Shown here piece by piece: positions 53,815 to 64,000 of a stretch of DNA of 64,000 bases. Position 1 is the first letter of the stretch; the number at the start of each line of letters is the position of its first letter. The DNA comes from Lanius collurio. Taxonomy: Eukaryota; Chordata; Aves; Passeriformes; Laniidae. The stretch is from NCBI GenBank assembly GCA_020086605.1, contig JACBWW010000017.1:21411573-21475572 (forward strand), written 5' to 3'. A program made the translations under genes and the position numbers. The notes beneath the pieces were generated by a model. It was given only the letters and a program-made list of their open reading frames with translations, ran no database searches and was not told the origin of the DNA.

Positions 53815-54084
53815 GGGGGGCCGCGGAGGCGCCGCGCTGCGCCCGCCGCTCTCACGATCCTTATCGGAGCCTCCGCCAGCGCGCCCGGCTCGGCCGGGAG
53901 CGGCGGTCCGTGCCCGCTGCCTGCCGCACCGCCTGCCGCACCGCCTGCCGCCCCCGGGCTGCCGGCCGGGAGCGGGAGCGGCCGCTCCCCCCGCCCCGTC
54001 ATCCGCGCGTCCCACACCCCTCACACCGGGCATCTCATTTATCCCACCGGACAGTTGTTGCCCCATTAAAGCGCAGTCCCGCCC

Positions 54085-54426
<342 letters not shown>

Positions 54427-56639
54427 TGAGAGCCGGCACTGCCACGCACCCCTCGCCATCCTCCCGCCGGGGCTCCGCGGGGCTCCCTCGGGGCGGGGGC
54501 AGCCCGGCGTCGGCCGCCGCCCGCGCCCCGGGGCGCAGCGGGGAGGGGAGGGAGGGTAAGGGAGGGCAGGTCCCTCTGCCGGGGGCGCCCGCCCGCCGTC
54601 CCTCCTCCTCTCCCTCCCGCCTCCCTCGCTCCCTCCCCTGCGGCGGGGCTGCTGCGCTCGGTACCTGTCAGGGGCGGGAGGGCCGGCTCCGGCACCCCCG
54701 GCAGAAAGCCAGCGCAATTAAATGCCGCGGTGCCGGCTCGGGGAGGAGGCTCCTTCCCCCTCTGTTATTTTAAGGTGCACTTTTAAACTGCGACCGTTCT
54801 GCAGGTTTTTTGTCCCCCCACCCCGTTTGTGGCGCACCACGCTCCGAGCGCCAGGTTTGCGATACCGGCCCTCACCCAGGGGTCACACCTTGGCAGCCCG
54901 GCCACTGACTGCCAGCATGGACCGAGGCTCGTGTTGGACTGCGAGACTTCCTTTCCCTCTGTAGTTATTCTCCTCTGACCCAAATTCTCTAGGGATTGTA
55001 ACTTGGAAGCGCCGTGCCGGTGCCTGCAGCGTGTCGAAAACCAAGCGTGTACCCCTGCATCTCCCCTGCATCCTGCCTTTGAGTTGCTTGGTACCCCGCT
55101 TCAGTCTTTTAAAGCACAGGGCATCTCTCTCACATGTTATTTGGGACTTTACACCCTCACCTTTTCTTGTCTTTAAACTTTGCTGTGGAACTTGAAGGCA
55201 CAAATGCAAGTAACAAATAAGTTTTCTTTTCACTGCTATTAACTAAATAATGGGGACCATTGGAAAGGAAAGGCCTCGCCTTTGAATTTCACTGCTGAGA
55301 AAGGATTAATCAGAGCACTTTCAGCAAAGATTGAGACTGGTAAACTGATGTTTTTTAAAAAGCATCTTTCTAAATGTGCCTAACCCCGTTTTTTGTCTCC
55401 TATTATTTCAAAATTTTAAAAACACTAGACACTTTAATTGATACTGTTTTTTCTGGATTTGAGTTTCACCCAAAAATGATTTTCAACAAGCCTGTCATCA
55501 CCTGAGATCAATCTTAGATGGCCAGTAATCAGTTTTCTGCACGAAAATTGAATTATTTTTCCACGCACAATATCTTGCATGTTTTTCCTTAATGCAATGT
55601 AAAATTGAGAACAAACAGACTGCAAGAAAACTAAAGGTCACATATCAGCTCATGCGTTTCTTTTTCATGTATGAATAAGAGAATGTGGAAGAGCAAGAGG
55701 CAGTATTTTCCTCCGTACACGCTATTTTTTAGATTTTTTTCTTTTAAGATTAGTTGGATCATTAATACGCCTTTCACATAAACATGCTGTGCATTTCAGT
55801 CAGAGTAAAATACGGGCACAGTTTATGGCTTTCAGTGAGTGGTGCTTGCCATAAATAAGCATGGACAGGTAAGAGGAACCAGCACCGAGCACTGCACTGT
55901 CAAGGGGAGCAGTGAGGCCTTTTGAAGTGCTCTGAGCAGGAAGCAGTGCAGCCTTTTTAATTAGAGCACATACAGCTGGAGGATATACAGGAGGAGTCTC
56001 CTAAGAATTTATTTTGGGAAGGGAGGGACATATCCTTCAGGTGTTCTCATTAATGCAGGCTTAAACACAGAGCATAAACCCCAGCATTTTGAGAAGAAAA
56101 AACCCCCCTTTTCCCCCCAAATACCAGGGCTGAAATCCTGCTCTGCTTGAAATCAACTGATGTTTTGCCATTTTACTCAAGGAGACCATAATTTCTTTCC
56201 AAAAAATTAATATGGACTGCTTGATCCCATTCCCATCAATAATAAGGCTGTACGTAGCAAACCGCTGCGTGTTTTCAGTGTGTTTACATATAAATATATA
56301 GAAACATCAGAAAAAGGAATTAATTTCAAGCTTCATCCTGCTTTTATTCTGCATGCAAGGCCACCCTCTGATTTCACAAATTATTTCCGTTCTGAGAGGT
56401 CAGAATCAGCTCTCATGTAAGGATCAGACAGGAATTATTTCCATGGTATCTGAGGTTTTTATTTTTATGAGAATCAAATTTGGATTTCTGGACACAGAAA
56501 TATCATTTGGTTTCCTACTGAGCACTGATGAAACAAATTTTAAAATCTTCATAAATGATAAACTGTCAGATTCTGAATAGATGTGAAGTTTTGTTATGCA
56601 GGAGAAGCAATAAAAGTATCTCTGAAAGAGAAAACTGCA

Positions 56640-56790
56640 AACAGTTCTAAGCATTGTAACTGAAAGTGATCGTTGTTTGCTTTTACCCTCTATCTGGTAG
56701 GTCGTAATTAGCTAATAATTTTCAAGATTTCTGTAATTGATTATGCCATTTAAGTCTGCACAGCTATTTGCTAAGAAAAGCTCCTTGTCA
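56640..56790. promoter_or_regulatory. Candidate homeodomain-motif cluster in intron
   Basis: TAATTAGCTAATAATT (56705-56720) and TAATTGATTA (56734-56743) lie 14 bases apart, giving at least four ATTA/TAAT cores in 40 bases, next to a retained CpG (GTCGTAATTA). That density resembles developmental enhancers, but AT-rich intron can produce it by chance. Confidence 0.3.
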
Positions 56791-58700
56791 GCACTTCTGC
56801 CTTTGTAATAAGATCTTGAAACACCTATTTTTTAGATCATTACTACTTTTAGATGTCAGATATGTGATGTCAAAGTATTTGTGAAGACAGTAGAAAATGA
56901 CAGGTCTATTACTGTGTTTAACTGCTAGCTCTTGATAAAAATCCCTGTGTAAGAACTAGATGTGATTGTTATTAATGAGTCCTGGCTTTGTTTAATTTGG
57001 GGAATAAGCTGCATTAATATTTAGGTGTTATTTTGAAATCAATTAAGAAAACACTTGGGTTTAGTTACAATATGCTACCTTCAAATTTTTGAATTGCAAC
57101 AGAGTTTCCACTAGTGTTACTCTCTGTATTTATTGAAAACATTTTTCCTGAGAGCTAGATGCTTTCTGGTCAAAATAACATAGATCATTGGACTGCACCA
57201 AGGATTTAATCAGTGTAATAATTATTTTCAAAATCTCATTGGAAAGTTGCAAGGCTATTGGTGTACTTCATGTTTATTTCTGCATATCAGAAATTATATT
57301 TGTAAGACCAGGGAAAATCATCACATTTTATTTTATATCTTATAAATCAGTGTAAAAATATTTAAAAGAAAAAATCCTTACCCACTCCATCATTCTTTGC
57401 AAACTGAATATTATTTTTATGGATCAGTGTAGTGAGGTTTGCTTCAGGATAGCAAATGCTGATTTCTTACCTATGCATCCATACCATTTATTTTTTGATC
57501 AAGATTGTAGAAGATCTGTAGGTGATTGATGAGTCTTATTTATGTATGAACCGATACAAATCTGACTTCCTAAGTCACTTATTTCTTCTGTGTTATATCC
57601 CGTTCAGATGTTTCTCGGGTTTATTGCATGCTGTACCTTAGCTTTTAAAGTTTCTATATCTAGAAACAGGTAACAGATGTATTTGCAAGTAGGTTTTGAC
57701 ACTACGTAGGCAATAAAAATAATAATAAAAAGCTATATTCTTATCATGCAGGTTTTTCTGACTGCATCTTTTTTAATCTGTTATCTGATTAAATTTCATT
57801 TCAAAATTGTTTAAAATCTTACAAGCACCAACTTCAGAGAATTTATAAAGTATTTCAAATGTGATTTTAAAAACATCATGCCACTATTACAAATAAATTC
57901 TTATCTTAAAATCTAAAATAGACATGTGTAGTTTAAACTATCACTACTGAGAGCAGACAAATCTATTTTAAGATACTATGGTTTGACTATATTTCTCTCC
58001 ATATCACTGGAGAAAAGACTTTTTCTTTAGATTTTTAAAGACTGTTTCATTATTGCTTTTTGTATTGTTAGATAGCTTTGTGGATTAGTAACAGAATATT
58101 TCAAACCCATCAGGTTTTGAAAAAAAGTATGGGTTGTGTCTGCGGCATTCGTGCTGCTTGTTTTTATGTGGAATACTGCAAAAATGCTGTATTATCAACA
58201 AAAAATAAACCCCCAAAACCAAAAACCTAAACTAAATCCCAGCTCTAGAGTTATGTATTTCAGCCTCCTGAAAGATTTTTGTGAAAACTCAGTGCCCTAA
58301 ATATACACTATACATTGGTACATGAAACACATTTTTTGATCCGCAGTTTTCTGAGAAACATAGTTGTTTAGCAGCTTAGTCCACTAAAATGTGGCATTTA
58401 GCTGTTTGAAAAAACCCATTTCCAAATGTTTTGAAATTAATTTTGGCTGGATTTTTTTTTTTTTCCCAGAAATCCGTGATCATAGCAGTAAAACTTGCTT
58501 GTTCTCTACTGTGATTTTTATCATGGATCAGTGACTCCATGTCAGCTTAAGGCCATTGATTCTTGCTTAGGTAGCAGAGTTGGGACAAGGAGTTAGTGCA
58601 TGCCAGTTTTTTTGGGTAATACTGCCTTGGACAGGACCTAGGCCTTGCACAATGGGGAGGTGAGTCCAGTAGTTACTAGCATTTGAATGACTTCTTAGAA

Positions 58701-58710
58701 GGGGGGGGGG
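58701..58710. repeat. Poly(G) run
   Basis: Ten consecutive G bases. The length may be a sequencing uncertainty. Confidence 0.8.
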
Positions 58711-60519
58711 AGGATGGTATTTGCTTTCTGACTGGTATCCAGCATTATTTCTACATCATCCTGCAGACAAAACCCTCTTGCATTTCTCATGTGGGCTCAG
58801 GACACTACCGTGAAGCCCTTTGCCGAGGTGATGCTTTAGCTGTGGCAGAGCCGTCGTGCTTGAGGTGCCAGCTGGTTTTGCAGCCTGGTGTCAGGGCTGG
58901 TGAGGGGGAGCAGGGAGCCTCCAGGGACAGAGTCAAGGGAAGCAGCCCTGTTTCCCAGTCCTTGTCCAGCTGCCAGCGTGGCACTGCACACGCCGTGAAT
59001 GTAACGAGAGTCTCAGCAAGTCTGCAAAGGTCTGGCTTCCTGCTGTCACTCATCTAGTGTGACACAATGAAGGCAATAGGGCTGAGGAGGAGACTGCCAT
59101 GGGAGCTGTACAATGTTCATTTTAAAATTATTTTTCTCCAGGATCTCTAGACCTGTGTCACAACAAAAATGTAAAGCTGCAGTCAGAGAACTAAGATGAA
59201 GTCAGCAGAATACTGGTTTTGTTAATCTTGCCAGTTTGTCAGTGTTCAGACCAGGTTTTAATATGACTTCAAGCTGCTTTCTTCCTGTTTCTGCTGCACT
59301 GTGCTGCCAGTGAGGGCAGAAGGAGTACCTGTCACTCCTCCCAGGGTAGCCTGGACTCTGGTTCTCGTCCAGCTACCTGGTTTTACCTGGACTGCTCTCC
59401 ATTCTGTTCCCATTTATAGATCCAGGACACTCCTATGTCATCTCACAGTGTGACCAAAACCTTTTCCCACTGGATTGATCTGGTGGAGGAGTTGTTTTTG
59501 CAGCTATCCTATCCCATTTGCCTTGACCTAAAAAGCACTGAAATTAAAAAGCCTTGTTTGGAAGACTGTTATGCCAAGCTACAGGCTCCTTGCTCAGGCA
59601 GGTTCTCTCCTATTAAAGGCAGCTGGGTGGAGCATTAGTAGGCTTGCAGGTTACCATCATTTGTCACATGAGGTGACCTAAATCAACTGAGTGATCCACC
59701 TTACTGGGACAAACACCCACACAGTTCCTTCCTCCCACAGCGTCTTTTGATGCCCTCATTTCGGCATAGATTACAAATACTTCTCTTAAGATCATGTTCA
59801 TTGCTTTATTCATCCCACGCATTAACCAGAATCCTTATGTATTCTTGTGGATCACCTGTTAAGTTGGTTGACTAGGGGCAGGGAGGTGGGTTAGGAATTA
59901 GACAGCATCCAGGTGTATTTAAAGCAGAAGTAATGTCCTGGGGACCTAAAAGAGAATTGTGGGAATATATTGTAGGAGTTCCAAAATGTTAGCTCAGCTG
60001 TTCTCTTTTCTACCATGTCCTCACTCTAAAGTGATTAGCTCAGGACTTTTCTGATATAATACTTAAGTTTCAACCTCTGCATGTAGCCACAGAGGTGAAT
60101 ATGGATTCAAAGGATGTGTCAGCATGAATACAAGGATGTGTTTGCTGACCATCAGATTATCTGGGCCTGGGTGAGAAGCCAGGGCAGGACTGAAACCAAA
60201 TCCTACTCTCAGCTGGTTCTTGGTCATGTTAGTGACTTTTGAGAAAAAAGCAGATGCAGTTTTACATGTTTCCAGGGCTAAGGGGGAAAAATGGTTTCAT
60301 TTACAGCCCTTTACTGTTCATTCCAAGCAATCTCTTACTTTATTTAGTACATCTGATCAAAGAAACAGTGAACCCTTTTGGTTTTTTTTCTCAATGAGAG
60401 TTGTTTGTTCCTTCCAAAAATGCCAAGGGACTTTGACTCATCCGGGACATTCAAAACTGACCCCTGGGCTTGTAGGCAGTGTGATTTTATTGTCCTTCCT
60501 GTTCCTATTGTTTCAACAG

Positions 60520-60645
60520 GTTCCCACAGCCAGTGTCACCATAGAAGGAGCATCTGCCCTCAACCGTGTCCGCTGGGCCCAGGCTGGGAAGGAGGTAGCA
60601 GTTGGTGATTCAGAAGGCCGCATATGGGTCTATGATGTCGGAGAG
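60520..60645 (+). CDS. DYNC1I1: DYNC1I1 exon (human exon 16 equivalent): WD blade 7
   Basis: This 42-codon phase 0 exon reads [20 protein letters not shown] to RIWVYDVGE. The acceptor is TTTCAACAG at 60519 and the donor GTATCT from 60646. [21 protein letters not shown] and RIWVYDVGE make the seventh blade, ending in [22 protein letters not shown] is specific to isoform 1 (isoform 2 has SWTPSGLHVTVGDEAGKLY). Only the short C-terminal exon after VGE remains to finish the protein, and it is not in this window. A 207-residue frame around this exon (60220-60843) is exon plus intron read-through, not a distinct protein. Confidence 0.98.
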
Positions 60646-63600
60646 GTATCTTCTTTTGGGATTCTTCTGTGGTTCACTTGTTTTGTTGGGGGTTTTTGTT
60701 TTGTTTTGTGTTTAAGCTCAAGTCTGGAGACTGCCACATCTAAGTTTAAGAAAGAAATCTGTCTTATTCTTTCAGTGGAGTCCTCATTGACTTTTGGTTG
60801 CCAACAGTGTGTTAGTCATAAAGATACCTTGCAAAAGAGTTAACTTGTTAGTCTTATGAGAGAAGTCTCTTTTAAAAGTTTCCAGTGTTTTTCAAACTGT
60901 TTTTTATAATGGTTCTGTGGGTTGGAAAAAGTTAAAAGAATATAAAGATAAAAAGCTGAGGTGCAAAAAGAGGCAGTGCTATTCTAAAGCTGATCCTGAA
61001 GGGTTCACCTTTTATACTCCAGTACTTCTTATTTCATGACTGGCTTATTGCTGTAAATTTTTGTCAGTGTGACACGTACAGAATGCATATGTTCTTTTGA
61101 TACTGCTTAATATGTCTGAATACATGCAAAAGTATTAACAGGAGGAAATGAGAGGTGTCATTTTGAAGGATGGTAGATGCATGGGTGATAGACTATAGCA
61201 GGATGCATATTCTGTGTCTAAGGCTGCTCTCAATTCACCCTGCTACATCTTATAACAAGCATCTAAACTGCAGTGTGTTTGGCAGTGATGAATCTAACTC
61301 TTTGTTGATGAATGCTGTATAAAGTGTTCCATCAGCATTACAATCCCTTGGAACAGTTAAGGGTGAATCTCTGAGCAATCAGCCTTTATGTAGAGAATTT
61401 GTTTTCCATCATTATCTGTGATAGGATACTGAGATACCCATCTCTACACAGTAGGGAAACATTATAGAATGCATACAGAATTATCTGTAACTCTCATAAA
61501 GTGATTTTATGGCCCATAGCAAAATTGCTTGTGCATGACTCATTTTTGGATTTCATTCACTTGTGCAGGAGTTGCTTTTCCTCACAAATGTTTGCTGAAA
61601 CTTCTTGCCATATTGTTAGCACAATCTCTAAATTGTCTAAGGTTACTGTGCTCAGATTTCCACTGTGACACTTGCAGGTCAGCTGTTTTTATTTATTTTT
61701 CATTTTTGCATGACTGTTCTGTCTTTCAAGTGATACAGCAGGCTGTGGAAATGCCTTTGATGACAGCACAGTCCGATCTTGTCTGGGAGTCTAGACGGGC
61801 TGTAGAAATGTCTCTTTTTGCAAATCATACACCAAATCATTCATAGGACTATTTACTCTTGCAAGCTCACCCAGAAGAAAATAGCGTTCTATGCAGAAGT
61901 GTCAATATTGAAGTTTTTGACCTTTCCTCTGTATAATAAGACATCATCTTGCAAAATGAGTCATAGTGATACACTCAAGTAAGAAAGAAAGATAGGCTTC
62001 TACTACTTGAAAAAGAAAACAGAGTCGTTCAACAGTATGGATTTGGGTGAGTCCAGTTCAATGTTACATAAGGGGTTCTTCTTCAGGGATGTTGTGTGCC
62101 CTGCCCATGCAGAGCCTCAGGGTCTCGAGCTCAGCTCCATATGTGCTTAAGTAAACCGATGGATGTCCATCCACATGGCTACTGACAGACCACTGCTAAC
62201 CCTCCTCCTCTTCTGTAATGAATGAAGGAGCTCATTAATTTGTTGCCTGGTTCATTCTGGCAGTATCAGTCTCTGCAGTAATTCCTGTATGAAATTTAGG
62301 AGAAGTCATCTGGGCTGCAACACTGCTGGGGCTGCTGTGTTATTAATGCCTTTTTCTGTTTTAAAAGAGAAGGATGGTCATATATTCTCTAGCCCAACTG
62401 TTCTCACTGTAAAGCCTCAAGGGAGATGCAGAAATACTTTGCAGATCAAGAGCCTGGAACCAAGGGCATGTACAGTGAGTAGCAGCCTCTTTGGTCATTA
62501 ACCCTGTGGGCCAGTGTGTAAAGAGCTCTTGGATGAGAGGTTCTGTCACTGGCTGTCCTCAGGTGTGATGCACAGGGATTCACAATGCACAAGCACTTTT
62601 GGAAGTGTCTGGTACAGAAATATGGTGGCCTTTAGGGATTTTGCTTTAATTCACTGTGCAGGCACTGGCCATTTTTTTGGCTCAGCTGGGGTCCTCCTTT
62701 GACTATCCTTTTTGTAGGGGTTTGATTCTGGGATCTGATGGGGTTAGTCTAACAGTTTAAAAGGGGAAGTTCTTCTCCTGCCAGCCATCTCTATCCACAT
62801 TCCTCGCTGCCCAGCTTTTGTGCAGGTAGCAGTGCTTCTCATCACTCATGTTGTGTAGAGGGACATAGGTCAGCAGAGAAGTATTTATTTATTTATTTGT
62901 TTTGTTTTCTTTGGGCTGTTTTTCTCCACGAACTGACTCGTGGGAGTAGATGAGCAAGCATGTGCCTGGGGTCGAGGGGCTGGGAGCTGGACTGTACAGC
63001 ACCTAACAGCAGGTAACTTTTGTATTTGACCTAGCAGTGTTGCAAATCCTGACACTGAGCTGTGACAGGTGACCTCTCAGCAACAGCACTCTTCTCATCT
63101 CCTACAACATCAGCTTCTGAAAAGGCCTCATCACTGGAAGAACTCATTTCTGCCTGGCTGATAACTCAGTAGCATCCACTTGTTTGAAAGTGCATCTCCC
63201 TGATTTGGGAAGATGGGTGTGATTACTTGCATTAGAAAGTCAGCAGGCCATTTTACAAAGACCCTAAATGTACTCACCAAAACCATTAATGCTCCACTTA
63301 TACTGCACCCTTTTAAAAACCTTTGTTTTCCTGTGACTGTTCCAAATGTCACATTAGATCAGCTGTAAACTCATAAAGGACTGGTTCCATCAGAAGAAAA
63401 AAAACCCTGTAATTGTATTTTAATACACCATGATATCTGTGAATTTCACCTTTCTAGGTAAACAGTTTTCCTTACCTGTTTCTTAGACAGCATTGACTCT
63501 GAATTTTGATCAGAGCAGAAAACATCAGACTATCAACCATTAAGGAAAAAATTAAGTGGTAGGAATTTTTACTTTGATGGATTCATCATGGTTTTAAGGA

Positions 63601-64000
63601 ACTATCTTAGAGAGCAGAAAAGTTTACTCCTGCTATTAACTCATATGGTACAAAAAGAAAATGTATGACCTAAGGGAAAAACATAAGACATAAGGCCTAA
63701 CCTTGCATCCTTTGTGAAGGTAAGGAGTGGGGATCAGGGCTGTTTTCGCTCATGTAAGAATTTGGGATTTGGTCCATGTTGATGTTATCCAGTCATGGTC
63801 TTTATGACACAAGAAATGTCAGACACATGAATAACATGGCAGGGTCCATGACCAGGGAGTTAAAAATAATGGTGACACTTTCAGTTAGGCTATATAGTGT
63901 TATCTCCTTTGACTGTGTACTTTTAGTTGTTTGATTTTGGCATCGGATCTGAAAATAACTGAACACATTTATTTTCACAGTGAGGGGTCTATTTTCTCCT
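60646..64000 (+). other. DYNC1I1: 5' part of the DYNC1I1 intron before the last coding exon
   Basis: It starts with the donor GTATCT and continues to the window end. I searched for the terminal DYNC1I1 peptide (LAVPHNDEWTRFARTL-like) on the + strand and did not find it. It has a small (TTTA)n tract near 62884-62900; otherwise no recognisable feature. Confidence 0.85.

Noticed and set aside
60220..60843. 207-residue + strand frame
   Set aside because: It contains the true exon 60520-60645 but the rest is flanking intron read through the splice sites.

Overview
The window is a piece of a vertebrate, most likely avian, nuclear genome. It is AT-rich, single-gene intronic DNA with GT-AG introns, a low repeat load, and CR1-type LINE fragments (including the CR1 3' end) as the only confidently recognisable transposons. 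No prokaryotic, organellar or viral gene organisation is visible. The bird assignment rests on the CR1 repeats and compact introns, so it is an inference.

One gene runs through the whole window on the + strand: DYNC1I1, cytoplasmic dynein 1 intermediate chain 1. Nine coding exons were located at 4517-4679, 5838-5937, 9973-10098, 30077-30223, 34416-34529, 37353-37486, 39056-39200, 54217-54357 and 60520-60645. They join in frame with compatible splice phases and encode about 399 residues. These cover the light-chain (roadblock) binding helix region and essentially the whole seven-bladed WD40 propeller. Compared with the human protein as I remember it, they correspond to about residues 211-609 and to exons 8-16 of 17. 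The N-terminal dynactin/light-chain binding exons lie upstream, and the last coding exon (C-terminal tail plus 3' UTR) lies beyond 64000. Several residues distinguish this paralogue from DYNC1I2.

Layout: 1-4516 is the end of an upstream intron. 4517-10098 holds three exons. 10099-30076 is a 20 kb intron with two + strand CR1 fragments. 30077-39200 holds four exons close together. 39201-54216 is a 15 kb intron with a short antisense CR1 end. 52910-54745 is a strong CpG island that contains the eighth exon and a 320-base assembly gap. 54358-60519 and 60646-64000 are further intron.

The most interesting feature is the 53.1-54.4 kb block. The exon there corresponds to human DYNC1I1 exon 15, which is published as a coding exon that doubles as a limb enhancer of the neighbouring DLX5/DLX6 genes. 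Here it sits in a CpG island beside two AT-rich, homeodomain-motif-rich stretches that look like conserved regulatory elements. I found no separate, previously undescribed gene system. Most long open frames in the introns are chance frames or exon read-through.
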